Shown here piece by piece: positions 25,029 through 33,732 of a stretch of DNA of 45,477 nucleotides. The stretch covers positions 1 to 45,477 of the forward strand of contig JAUNPJ010000024.1 in assembly GCA_030536755.1 (NCBI GenBank), in the 5' to 3' direction. Source of the stretch: Eubacteriales bacterium. Its GTDB lineage: Bacteria > Bacillota > Clostridia > Lachnospirales > Lachnospiraceae. A model generated the notes under the pieces. That model searched no databases, had not been told where the DNA came from, and worked only from the letters and a program-made list of their open reading frames with translations. Position 1 is the first letter of the stretch, and each line of letters begins with the position of its first letter. The translations under genes and the position numbers were made by a program.

Positions 25029-28000
25029 TTATTTAAAGTAAGCAACACCAGACTCGAAAATCTTGATATCCTGCTCACCATAAATGTTCATAGCCACACC
25101 ATCGTCACGTCGTTCACTGTGAGCCATCTTGCCGAGTACACGTCCATCCGGACTTGTGATACCCTCGATGTTGAAATAAGAGCCATTGACATTCCACTCT
25201 TCACTCTGGCAGAATTCACCGTCAGCCGTTACATACTGTGTTGCAATCTGACCATTTTCGATCAGCTTCTTAATCCACTCGTCGTTGGCAACAAAACGTC
25301 CCTCACCATGAGAAGCAGGGTTACAGTACACACCGCCAAGTTCCGCCAGCTGAAGCCATGGTGATTTGTTGCTGACTACCTTTGTGTAAACCATCTTGGA
25401 GATATGACGGCCGATTGTGTTGTAGGTCAATGTCGGAGAATCCTCTTTCTGCCCGCAGATCTCGCCATACGGAACAAGTCCCAGCTTAATCAACGCCTGG
25501 AATCCATTACAGATACCAAGTGCAAGACCATCTCTCTCATTTAACAGCTTCATAACTGCCTCTTTGATCTTCGCATTCTGGAATGCCGTCGCAAAGAATT
25601 TCGCAGAACCATCCGGCTCATCACCTGCGGAGAATCCACCCGGGAACATAATCATCTGCGCCTGGCTGATGGATTTCTCAAACAGTTCTACAGAATCACG
25701 GATATCTTCCGCTGTCAGGTTTTTAAATACTTTGACATCGACTTCTGCACCTGCACGCTCAAAGGCACGTGTGCTGTCATACTCGCAGTTTGTTCCAGGG
25801 AATACAGGAATAAATACGCGTGGTTTTGCAATTTTATTTTTGCATACATAAATATTCTTTGCATCGTAAAGACCATTCTCATAGGATGGTTTCTCTTTTC
25901 CTTCCTCAGAAGAAACTGTCTTAAATACTCTCTCCAGAGTTCCCTTCCAGGAAACAAGTGCCTCATCATATGTGATTTCTGTATTTCCATAAGAGAATTT
26001 GCCATCGTCTGTTACTTCACCGATCAATGTGTAAGTGATGGAAAGTTCTCCAACCTTACCATCCACAACCTCACAGATAATGTCGCCAAATCCAGGTGCA
26101 AAGAAGTCTCTCGGATCGAGATTGTGCTCAATCTTCACGCCCATCGCGTTACCAAATGCCATCTTGGAGACAGCGGCAGCGATACCATGACGATCCAGTG
26201 CATAAGCAGAAATTACTTTGCCTGCCTGAATGTCATTATGCAGCTTCTCATACTGATCCATCACAGCCGCATAATCCGGCAGGTCATATGCATCCTTCGG
26301 TGCACGCAGCCATACAAGTTTGTTTCCTGCTTTCTTCAGCTCTGGTGTGATCACATCCTGCAGTTTTGCCACATCGACAGCGAAGGAAACAAGTGTCGGC
26401 GGTACATCAATCTCGTTGAAGGTACCGGACATACTGTCTTTTCCACCGATAGAAGGAAGGCCAAATCCAAGCTGAGCCGCATAAGCACCGAGCAATGCTG
26501 CAAATGGCTGGCTCCATCTCTTCGGATCCTCTGTCATACGGCGGAAGTACTCCTGGAATGTGAAGCGGATCTTCTTGTAATCACCGCCAGTAGCCACGAT
26601 CTTCGCTACGGATTCTGTCACTGCATAGGCAGCTCCGTGATATGGACTCCAGGAAGACAGGTATGGATCAAAACCATAGCTCATCATGGTTACGGTATTG
26701 GTCTTTCCATTTAATACAGGAACTTTTGCCACCATGGACTGTGTCTCTGTCAGCTGATATTTTCCGCCGTGAGGCATAAATACGCTTGCTGCGCCGATGG
26801 AACCGTCAAACATTTCCACCAGACCTTTCTGGGAGCATACGTTCAGATCAGCCAGTGTTTCAAGCCATTTTGCATTTACATCCGGCACGTCTGGACGCTC
26901 TTCAAACAGGTTGCCCTCTTTGTTCGGAATCTCAACCTCAACGGTTGTCTCCTGATGTGCACCGTTGGTATCCAGGAATGCACGGGAAATATTTACGATT
27001 TCTTTCCCTCTCCATACGAGAACAAGACGCGGCTCCTCCGTTACAACTGCAACCGGAATTGCCTCCAGGTTCTCCTCGTTTGCATAGCCAAGGAATTTAT
27101 CGACATCTTTCGGGTCTACGACAACTGCCATACGCTCCTGAGACTCAGAAATGGCAATCTCTGTACCGTCCAGACCGGCATATTTTTTCGGAACTTTATC
27201 CAGATCAACACGAAGACCTGCTGCCAGCTCGCCGATTGCCACAGATACACCGCCGGCACCAAAGTCGTTACATTTTTTGATGATATAGCTGACTTCCTCA
27301 CGGCGGAACATACGCTGAATTTTACGCTCGGTCGGCGCATTACCCTTCTGTACCTCTGCACCGCACACTTCAATGGATGCCTCTGTATGTACTTTGGAAG
27401 AACCGGTCGCACCTCCGATACCGTCACGTCCGGTACGTCCTCCCAGAAGGATGATGATATCGCCCGGATCCGAGTTCTCACGGATAACGGCACGTCTCGG
27501 AGCAGCACCCATAACAGCACCGATCTCCATACGTTTTGCCACATAATTCGGATGATAGATTTCTTTTACATAACCGGTTGCCAGACCAATCTGGTTACCA
27601 TAAGAGCTGTAACCATGAGCGGCACTGCGCACCAGTTTTTTCTGAGGAAGCTTTCCTTTTAATGTCTCTTTCACAGACACGGTCGGGTCAGCCGCACCAG
27701 TGACACGCATAGCCTGATATACATACGTACGTCCGGAAAGCGGATCACGGATTGCACCGCCAAGACAGGTAGCCGCACCACCGAAAGGCTCAATCTCTGT
27801 CGGATGATTATGTGTCTCATTCTTGAAGTTGATCAGCCACTCTTCTTCCTTTCCGTCTACATCGACCGGAACAACGATACTGCAGGCATTGATCTCATCA
27901 GACTCTTCCTGATCCTGCAGTTTGCCCTCTGCTTTGAGCTTTTTCATCGCCATCAGTGCCAGATCCATCAGGCAGACAAATTTGTCATCTCTTCCTTTAT

Positions 28001-28793
28001 AGAGAACCTCTCTGTCAGCGAGATATTTTTCATATGTTTTTACGATCGGCTCTTTGTAATCGCCTTCGTCAAATTTTACATCCGTCAGCTCGGTAGAGAA
28101 GGTTGTGTGACGGCAGTGGTCAGACCAGTACGTATCCAGTACACGAACCTCTGTCATAGAAGGATCACGCTTTTCTTCTCCCTTGAAATAATTCTGAATG
28201 TGCTGGAAATCCTTAAATGTCATAGCCAGATTCAAAGAACTGTACAGCTCTTTGAGCTTATCCTCCGGCATATCCTGGAATCCGTCAAAAATCATCACGT
28301 CTGCCGGATCGTCAAATACGGTTACCAGTGTTTCCGGCTTCTGGGCACCTGTCTCACGGGAGTCTACCGGATTGATGCAGTGATTTTTAATCGCTGCAAA
28401 CTCTTCTTCTGAAATATCTCCCTCGATCACATAAGTTGTTGCAGAACGGATAATCGGCTGTGCATCCTCATTCAGAAACTGCACGCACTGAACAGCAGAA
28501 TCTGCTCTCTGGTCAAACTGTCCCGGCAGATACTCTACTGAGAAAATGTGTGAATTTTCAGCTACGTCAAATTTCTCCAGATATAAATCATCTACCGGAG
28601 GCTCCGCAAATACGGTATGACACGCTTTCTCAAATACATCATCGGAAATATTTTCCACATCGTAACGAATCAGCACACGAACTGCAGTTACGGTTTTGAT
28701 TCCGAGATAGCTGCTGATTTCGTGCTTTAAATCTTTTGCCGCAACGGCAAAATCAGGTCTCTTTTCCACGTATACTCGTCTTACGTTGCTCAT
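25029..28793 (-). CDS. purL: Phosphoribosylformylglycinamidine synthase, single-chain
   Basis: This 1254-residue protein is the large fused form of FGAM synthase. It converts FGAR, glutamine and ATP to FGAM in purine synthesis. After an N-terminal PurS-like region come two AIRS-type synthetase halves, with NFKNETHNHPTEIEPFGGAA, GGRTGRDGIGGATGSS and PSIGGKDSMSGTF. The C-terminal class-I glutaminase has its nucleophile in LGICNGFQ and its His/Glu in NPASHGEGRF. Many Firmicutes instead use separate PurS, PurQ and PurL. AAGGAG fixes the start at 28793. No other pur gene is adjacent. The leader is interrupted by a 143-bp mobile-element-like insertion 37 bases before the ATG. Confidence 0.96.
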   Translation of the reverse strand: MSNVRRVYVEKRPDFAVAAKDLKHEISSYLGIKTVTAVRVLIRYDVENISDDVFEKACHTVFAEPPVDDLYLEKFDVAENSHIFSVEYLPGQFDQRADSAVQCVQFLNEDAQPIIRSATTYVIEGDISEEEFAAIKNHCINPVDSRETGAQKPETLVTVFDDPADVMIFDGFQDMPEDKLKELYSSLNLAMTFKDFQHIQNYFKGEEKRDPSMTEVRVLDTYWSDHCRHTTFSTELTDVKFDEGDYKEPIVKTYEKYLADREVLYKGRDDKFVCLMDLALMAMKKLKAEGKLQDQEESDEINACSIVVPVDVDGKEEEWLINFKNETHNHPTEIEPFGGAATCLGGAIRDPLSGRTYVYQAMRVTGAADPTVSVKETLKGKLPQKKLVRSAAHGYSSYGNQIGLATGYVKEIYHPNYVAKRMEIGAVMGAAPRRAVIRENSDPGDIIILLGGRTGRDGIGGATGSSKVHTEASIEVCGAEVQKGNAPTERKIQRMFRREEVSYIIKKCNDFGAGGVSVAIGELAAGLRVDLDKVPKKYAGLDGTEIAISESQERMAVVVDPKDVDKFLGYANEENLEAIPVAVVTEEPRLVLVWRGKEIVNISRAFLDTNGAHQETTVEVEIPNKEGNLFEERPDVPDVNAKWLETLADLNVCSQKGLVEMFDGSIGAASVFMPHGGKYQLTETQSMVAKVPVLNGKTNTVTMMSYGFDPYLSSWSPYHGAAYAVTESVAKIVATGGDYKKIRFTFQEYFRRMTEDPKRWSQPFAALLGAYAAQLGFGLPSIGGKDSMSGTFNEIDVPPTLVSFAVDVAKLQDVITPELKKAGNKLVWLRAPKDAYDLPDYAAVMDQYEKLHNDIQAGKVISAYALDRHGIAAAVSKMAFGNAMGVKIEHNLDPRDFFAPGFGDIICEVVDGKVGELSITYTLIGEVTDDGKFSYGNTEITYDEALVSWKGTLERVFKTVSSEEGKEKPSYENGLYDAKNIYVCKNKIAKPRVFIPVFPGTNCEYDSTRAFERAGAEVDVKVFKNLTAEDIRDSVELFEKSISQAQMIMFPGGFSAGDEPDGSAKFFATAFQNAKIKEAVMKLLNERDGLALGICNGFQALIKLGLVPYGEICGQKEDSPTLTYNTIGRHISKMVYTKVVSNKSPWLQLAELGGVYCNPASHGEGRFVANDEWIKKLIENGQIATQYVTADGEFCQSEEWNVNGSYFNIEGITSPDGRVLGKMAHSERRDDGVAMNIYGEQDIKIFESGVAYFK

Positions 28794-28821
28794 CTTAATC
28801 TCCTTTTTGATTTCATCAAAT

Positions 28822-28829
28822 GTTATCAG
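28822..28829. repeat. Left 8-bp target duplication, copy 1
   Basis: GTTATCAG here is repeated at 28973-28980 on the other side of the 143-bp element, as expected for a target-site duplication left by insertion. Confidence 0.85.
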
Positions 28830-28972
28830 GTTACTGTTCACACGGCACTATCCCGCGAGGTGTTTTGGCATGAATATGCCAAAATCCCGAGACATACAAG
28901 CCAAAATTCCATTGCCGAAGGCAATCTGGAATGAATTTTGGCTAAGTTACTGTGAACGGAGTGAACAGTAAC
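28830..28972. mobile_element. 143-bp MITE-like element, copy 1
   Basis: This is a non-coding element bounded by 12-bp perfect terminal inverted repeats (GTTACTGTTCAC / GTGAACAGTAAC) and flanked by an 8-bp direct repeat, GTTATCAG. Almost the whole interior is self-complementary. One stem pairs 28863-28871 with 28876-28884, a second pairs 28900-28907 with 28935-28942 around an inner 28911-28916/28920-28925 stem, and a third hairpin lies at the right end. It is identical to the copy at 37922-38064 and has the same orientation. It sits in the purL leader. No transposase is in the window, so the parent family is unknown. Confidence 0.88.
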
Positions 28973-28980
28973 GTTATCAG
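28973..28980. repeat. Right 8-bp target duplication, copy 1
   Basis: GTTATCAG matches the sequence on the left side of the element at 28822-28829. Confidence 0.85.
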
Positions 28981-29030
28981 TGTCCCTGAATCGAAAAACC
29001 AAGTGACACACTTGTATTTTCTTACGATTT

Positions 29031-29059
29031 ATAGTACCATACTCCATATCATTAGTAAA
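29031..29059 (-). promoter_or_regulatory. Probable purL promoter
   Basis: On the minus strand, TTTACT (29059-29054) and TACTAT (29036-29031) have a 17-base spacer. Transcription from about 29024 would give a leader of about 230 nt, of which 143 nt are the inserted element. Confidence 0.55.
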
Positions 29060-29125
29060 ATTAATATGTCTTATATTATTTATTATTTATACTAATAGAA
29101 AATCAGATAAATCAGGAGGATTTCC

Positions 29126-30046
29126 ATGGATATCAGTTACGAATTATATAAAGTTTTTTACTGCGTAGCGTCAACACTGAGTTTTTCCGAAGCGTCCCGC
29201 CAGCTTTTTATTTCACAGTCTGCCGTGAGCCAGTCTGTCAAAACGCTCGAACAAAAACTGGGACAGCAGCTTTTTATCCGAAGCACAAAAAAAGTAAAAC
29301 TGACTGCGGAAGGGGAACTGCTCTTTCGCCATATTGAACCAGCCATTCATATGATCCGAAACGGAGAAGCGCAGCTGACCCAGAAAAATTCTTCCGGCGG
29401 TCTTCTTCGCATCGGGGCCAGTGACACGATCTGCCGCTATTTTCTGGTGCCTTATCTGAATCGTTTTCATAAAGAATTTCCAGATGCACACATTCGCGTC
29501 ATGAATCAGACTTCGCTTGGCTGCATTGATCTTCTGGAAAGCGGCCAGGTCGATTTTGTGGTGGTAAATGCACCCAACTCACGCCTGAAAAAAAATGTCT
29601 ACACCAGTCAGGTTCTTCGGGAATTTCAGGATGTCTTCGTCGCGAACAGAACGCATTTTCCACTCGAAAATCAGGAACTTTCCCTTGGTGATCTGACAGA
29701 ATATCCACTTTTGATGCTGGAACAAAACAGTACCACCAGTGAATTTCTCCATCAGATTTTTGAAAAACAAAATCTGCATCTTTCTCCGGAGGTCGAATTA
29801 AACAGCAACGATTTGCTCATCGATCTGGCAGATATCGGACTTGGCATTGCGTCCGTTCCGGATTTTATGCTTTTTAATGCTCCAAAGGAGCTGTTTGTCC
29901 TCAAATTAAAAGACAAGCTGCCAAAACGACAGCTTGTCCTGGTACACAATGAACAGCTTCCGGCCTCTGACGCAGCCGAAAACTTCATGCACTATTTTTC
30001 TTTAGATGAAGACGCTTTCTCTTCACCGATGTTCCATGCTCCTTAA
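29126..30046 (+). CDS. LysR family transcriptional regulator
   Basis: This 306-residue protein has an N-terminal LysR winged helix (about 1-60), with SFSEASRQLFISQSAVSQSVKT in the helix-turn-helix region and FIRSTKKVKLTAEG in the wing. A periplasmic-binding-like effector domain follows (about 90-295). AGGAGG lies just before the ATG. The gene diverges from purL and converges on the sugar-kinase gene, overlapping its last 24 bases. LysR regulators often control the divergent neighbour, but a purL link is not known to me. The effector cannot be read from sequence. Confidence 0.92.
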   Translation: MDISYELYKVFYCVASTLSFSEASRQLFISQSAVSQSVKTLEQKLGQQLFIRSTKKVKLTAEGELLFRHIEPAIHMIRNGEAQLTQKNSSGGLLRIGASDTICRYFLVPYLNRFHKEFPDAHIRVMNQTSLGCIDLLESGQVDFVVVNAPNSRLKKNVYTSQVLREFQDVFVANRTHFPLENQELSLGDLTEYPLLMLEQNSTTSEFLHQIFEKQNLHLSPEVELNSNDLLIDLADIGLGIASVPDFMLFNAPKELFVLKLKDKLPKRQLVLVHNEQLPASDAAENFMHYFSLDEDAFSSPMFHAP

Positions 30047-30967
30047 TACCTGCTCTACCTGAGCAAAATTGTCAATGCCTTCTGCGGCGCCAAGCTTCTG
30101 CACTGTCAGAGCACCGCAGGCATTGGCAATCTTGGCGCATTCTTCTAACGTATATCCCTGGTACAATCCATACAGAAAGCCTGCTACAAAACTGTCTCCG
30201 GCACCTGTGGTATCCACACAGTTGACACCAAAGACAGCCGGTATCGTTAACTTCACCTCTTTGTTTTTGATATAACAGCCTCTGCTTCCCCACTTGATCA
30301 CAACATTTTTCACACCAGCCTCCAAAAGCACACCCGCAATCCGGTCAATGTCTGTCTCACCCGTAAGCATAGATGCCTCCTCATAATTTGGAAGCAGATA
30401 ATCCACATAGGGAAGTGTTTTTTGCAGATCTTCTACAGTTTCCTGATTTTTACATTTTGTCATATCGGCACAGACAATCGCGCCCTGCTCCTTTGCCTGC
30501 CGAAACAGCCAGGACAACTGCTCATCTTTCCAGTCCGGAAATACAAAAATACTCGCAAAACTTACAATCTTCGTTTCCTTTGGAAATGGAAGCCGGATAT
30601 GCTCCTTCGTTAATTTTCGAAGTGTACTCTGCGGATTTGTCAGGAAATTTCGCTCCCCGTTTTTCTGCACCAGTACAACATTCAATCCCGTAGGAATTCC
30701 ATCAGAATTTCCTTCGTTCAGATCAATCCCATATTTTCGACAGTGCTCCCGCACTATTTTTCCGGGGATGTCATCTCCGATAATCGTCTGCAGCCTTACC
30801 GGAAGGCCAAGTTTGCGAAGTATGGTAGCCTCATTGATACCGTCACCGCCCACAGACATTCGGATATCCTCGGCAGGCCAGGAACCGTTTTCAAACACCT
30901 CTTTATCAGCGCCCTGCACCAACACGTCGAGAATAGCGGCTCCGATAATTACAATTTTTTTCTTCAT
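30023..30967 (-). CDS. PfkB family sugar kinase
   Basis: This 314-residue kinase of the ribokinase fold has the N-terminal SVGGDGINEATILRKLG sugar-binding block. The C-terminal PfkB signature DTTGAGDSFVAGFLYG carries the catalytic Asp and anion hole. It phosphorylates a sugar or nucleoside at a primary hydroxyl, but the substrate is undetermined. The length matches the family. Its 3' end overlaps the convergent LysR gene by 24 bases, so each mRNA carries antisense to the other there. No sugar transporter is adjacent, so context does not help with the substrate. Confidence 0.9.
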   Translation of the reverse strand: MKKKIVIIGAAILDVLVQGADKEVFENGSWPAEDIRMSVGGDGINEATILRKLGLPVRLQTIIGDDIPGKIVREHCRKYGIDLNEGNSDGIPTGLNVVLVQKNGERNFLTNPQSTLRKLTKEHIRLPFPKETKIVSFASIFVFPDWKDEQLSWLFRQAKEQGAIVCADMTKCKNQETVEDLQKTLPYVDYLLPNYEEASMLTGETDIDRIAGVLLEAGVKNVVIKWGSRGCYIKNKEVKLTIPAVFGVNCVDTTGAGDSFVAGFLYGLYQGYTLEECAKIANACGALTVQKLGAAEGIDNFAQVEQVLRSMEHR

Positions 30968-31115
30968 ACTCTCTTTTCCTTTTTTTATTTTACATAGTTC
31001 TGATTGCAGGTTATAATCCTATTATAGATACTGTAAATGGTATGAAATTCCTTTCTTATTTTACCACATTTACGTATTGCAGACAAATTGTGCGAACATA
31101 TTTTAAGGAGTTTTT

Positions 31116-31676
31116 ATGACAAAAATCAGTGATTTATTCACCAGCTTTTTTAAGATTGGGATTCTCACCTACGGCGGAGGACTGGCGATGCTTCCCATGC
31201 TCAAACGCGAGGTCGTGGAACATCGGCACTGGACTACCGAGGAGGAACTTCTGGATGTCTACGCCATCAGCCAGTGTACCCCGGGGATTATCGCCGTCAA
31301 CACCGCCACCTATATCGGTTACAAAGAACGAGGCATCGCTGGCGGTATCTTTGCCACTCTCGGCGTTATTTCGCCATCCCTTGTGATCATCTGCCTGGTG
31401 GCATCGGTACTGCGCCAGTTTATGGAAAACGAAATTCTTCTTCACGCCCTGGCAGGCGTACGCATCGTGGTATGTGCTCTTATGCTGAACACTGTAGTGA
31501 CTATGACAAAAAAAGGCGTCAAAGATACTCTTGGAATTTTTCTTTTTCTTGCTGCCTTCCTTCTTGCCACCTTCAGCCCCATTCCGATCGTGGTGCTGAT
31601 CATCGCGGCCGCCTGTACAGGCATTCTCTCACAGAAAATACGAAATTCCAGGCAATCAGGAGACAACAGACAATGA
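31116..31676 (+). CDS. Chromate transporter ChrA, first half
   Basis: This 186-residue membrane protein is a short-chain ChrA (CHR domain) of about five to six hydrophobic segments. Family motifs are FFKIGILTYGGGLAMLPML at the N-terminus and ISQCTPGIIAVNTATYIG. Short-chain ChrA proteins come as adjacent pairs that together equal one long ChrA and export chromate, or in anaerobes perhaps another oxyanion. AAGGAG lies before the ATG. Its stop codon overlaps the start of the second half (ATGA), so both subunits are made together. Confidence 0.9.
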   Translation: MTKISDLFTSFFKIGILTYGGGLAMLPMLKREVVEHRHWTTEEELLDVYAISQCTPGIIAVNTATYIGYKERGIAGGIFATLGVISPSLVIICLVASVLRQFMENEILLHALAGVRIVVCALMLNTVVTMTKKGVKDTLGIFLFLAAFLLATFSPIPIVVLIIAAACTGILSQKIRNSRQSGDNRQ

Positions 31677-32227
31677 TCTACCTTACTTTATTTTATGAAT
31701 TTTTTAAAATCGGTCTTTTTGCCGTGGGTGGAGGTATGGCAACTCTCCCCTTCCTCATGGATCTGACCGATAAATACGACTGGTACACGGCAAGCGAACT
31801 CACAAATATGATTGCAATCAGCGAGAGCACTCCCGGTCCTGTCGGCATCAACATGGCAACTTATGCCGGTTATCAGGCTGCTGGCATTGGCGGTGCTGTT
31901 GTAGCTACCGTTTCCTTAGTGCTTCCAGCTCTGATCATCATCATTGCTGTGGCCCGTTTTATGGAAAAATTTTATAACAATCCTACTGTTCAGAATGCCT
32001 TTTACGGTATTCGGCCTGCCGTAGCCGCAGCAATTGCTTTTGCTGTCTGGGGATTATGTGAAATCACTTTGCTCGGAAAAGATTCTTCCGGTTATCATCC
32101 GCTCTGGCTCAATATTCTGATTTGTGCAGTCATTTTCGAATTGATGCAATTAAAAAAGCTCCGGAAACTTCATCCGCTGTGGTGGATGATCGCCGGAGCT
32201 GTACTGGGCATCGCCCTTCAATTATAA
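31673..32227 (+). CDS. Chromate transporter ChrA, second half
   Basis: This 184-residue partner of the preceding gene repeats the CHR fold: FFKIGLFAVGGGMATLPFL and ISESTPGPVGINMATYAGY. The two halves have clear sequence similarity to each other, as expected from an ancient duplication. They are predicted to insert with opposite topology in the membrane. AGGAGA lies within the end of the first half. The ATG at 31673 shares bases with the upstream TGA. Function in chromate export is by family. Confidence 0.9.
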   Translation: MIYLTLFYEFFKIGLFAVGGGMATLPFLMDLTDKYDWYTASELTNMIAISESTPGPVGINMATYAGYQAAGIGGAVVATVSLVLPALIIIIAVARFMEKFYNNPTVQNAFYGIRPAVAAAIAFAVWGLCEITLLGKDSSGYHPLWLNILICAVIFELMQLKKLRKLHPLWWMIAGAVLGIALQL

Positions 32228-32303
32228 CTTTTTATAGCAGTTTAAGTACCTCTCGTCGTACTTACTGAAAGATGTGTGTCTACTTTTCATGGCATGAGAA
32301 AGC

Positions 32304-32798
32304 TCAAAATAAAATCTGCTGCCAGGATTTTTTCAGCCGTTCCAGAGAATAGGCGGCATTGGCAGGACTGGTGGATGGCAGCCCGACGATGGGCACACCA
32401 GTCTCCGGCAAAATATATTTCTCATACAATTTCTTCGCCATGTTTCCATTGGCATAAATCCGTTTAATCCCACTGTTTTTCAAAATACTTCCGATATCAC
32501 TCGGCACTACATTTTTGATGCTGCTGTCACTGGAGCCTGCAATGTCACAGCTTTGAATTACATCCCAGATGGCAATCCCGTTTTGCAGAAGCATCTGCTT
32601 CTTTTCCTCAATGGTTTGCGGTATCTGCGGCCACTGTGTCAGCGATGCCAACACCTTCCAGAAGCGATTCTGCGGATGCCCGTAATAAAAACGCTGTTCT
32701 CTTGACTTCACAGACGGAAACGTTCCAAGGATCAGGATTCTGGAATGTTCATCATAAACCGGCGCAAACTCATGCGTCTGTCTGGAGCTTTCTGCCAT
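32304..32798 (-). CDS. DNA-deoxyinosine (hypoxanthine) glycosylase
   Basis: This 164-residue protein of the uracil-DNA-glycosylase superfamily is the small type acting on deoxyinosine. It has the N-terminal ILILGTFPSVKSREQRFYYG and GHPQNRFWKVLA, and the late motif LPSTSPANA. It removes hypoxanthine, the deamination product of adenine, from DNA and so starts base-excision repair. It follows nudC closely: the nudC stop and this ATG are two bases apart, with GGAGAG inside the end of nudC. A housecleaning pair is therefore likely. Confidence 0.88.
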   Translation of the reverse strand: MAESSRQTHEFAPVYDEHSRILILGTFPSVKSREQRFYYGHPQNRFWKVLASLTQWPQIPQTIEEKKQMLLQNGIAIWDVIQSCDIAGSSDSSIKNVVPSDIGSILKNSGIKRIYANGNMAKKLYEKYILPETGVPIVGLPSTSPANAAYSLERLKKSWQQILF

Positions 32799-32800
32799 TG

Positions 32801-33637
32801 TTATTTCTCTCCATTTCTGAACATCGTAATCATTTCACTGGTCAGACTGCCATTTGCCGCAGGTTCCGGAAGCTGATCCCGGTCAAACCACTGTGCCAGC
32901 GCCAGCTCCTCCTGATCAAGCGTGATATCCTCCTCTCCGTCCAGATCCACATAAAATCCAAATAGAAGGGTATCGGTAAAAGACCATGGCTGGCTTTTGT
33001 AATAACGAAGGTTCTTCACCTTCAAACCAACCTCTTCCATCACCTCACGCTTTACTGTCTCCTCAATCGTCTCGCCAATCTCTGCGAATCCCGCGATCAG
33101 CGCATAATTCGTATGACCTCTGCCCGCATACTTGGACAGCAAAAGACGATTTCCATGCGTCACTGCCACAATGACTGCCGGACAGAGTTTTGGATATTCC
33201 ATACGTCCGCATTTTGGACAGTATACCATTCTCTCTTTGTCACTGTGCATCATTGGTTCCTGACAGTGTCCGCAAAATAGATGATTCTGATACCAGCGGT
33301 AAAGCTGTGATCCTGTCACTCCGGCAAATGCCTGATATCCCGCTTGTACGGTTCTGAAAATTTCAATGTTTTCAAAGGCATAATTCTGTCCCTTGGGCCA
33401 TACCAGATGTTCCATCAGATAATAGCGTTTGTCATCAATACTGAATAAATACTGGCAATTTTCGTAAATTCCCTCGTTTTCCTGTTCCAGCTCCGCAAAA
33501 GTCGGATATGTAACCTTTTTGTCCACCCATTTGATTAATATCTGTTTTTCATGATAGCACAAGATATAACTTTCCGGAGACGGCGGCAGCGGATGATATT
33601 CATTGTGGTATACATGAGGCGCGATATCCTGAATCAT
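32801..33637 (-). CDS. nudC: NAD+ diphosphatase NudC
   Basis: This 278-residue Nudix hydrolase has the NudC layout: a zinc ribbon with four Cys (C122, C125, C140, C143), the Nudix box from GFAEIGET to REVMEEVG (183-204), and the subfamily motif SQPWSF (215-220). NudC cleaves NADH/NAD+ to NMN and AMP and removes NAD caps from RNA. It is the first gene of a two-gene unit with the deoxyinosine glycosylase. A GGGGA sequence precedes the ATG. Confidence 0.95.
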   Translation of the reverse strand: MIQDIAPHVYHNEYHPLPPSPESYILCYHEKQILIKWVDKKVTYPTFAELEQENEGIYENCQYLFSIDDKRYYLMEHLVWPKGQNYAFENIEIFRTVQAGYQAFAGVTGSQLYRWYQNHLFCGHCQEPMMHSDKERMVYCPKCGRMEYPKLCPAVIVAVTHGNRLLLSKYAGRGHTNYALIAGFAEIGETIEETVKREVMEEVGLKVKNLRYYKSQPWSFTDTLLFGFYVDLDGEEDITLDQEELALAQWFDRDQLPEPAANGSLTSEMITMFRNGEK

Positions 33638-33732
33638 ATAGTTTTTCCCCTTTTCTGATTTTTTATATAATAAACGTTCACTGAGATTATCATATCAAAT
33701 AATCTCTGCAAACTCAACAAATCCAACGTTTT

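Noticed and set aside
28830-28972. Reading the palindromic repeat pair as a CRISPR array or attenuator
   Set aside because: There are only two copies, 9 kb apart, each with terminal inverted repeats and its own target duplication. This is the signature of a mobile element.
29213-29491. Minus-strand open frames under the LysR gene
   Set aside because: They lie wholly antisense to a well-supported LysR gene, have low-quality composition and no ribosome sites. They are shadows of the real frame.
32244-32273. Terminator after the second chrA gene
   Set aside because: A short AAGTAC/GTACTT stem is visible, but there is no T-run and the surrounding pairing is poor.
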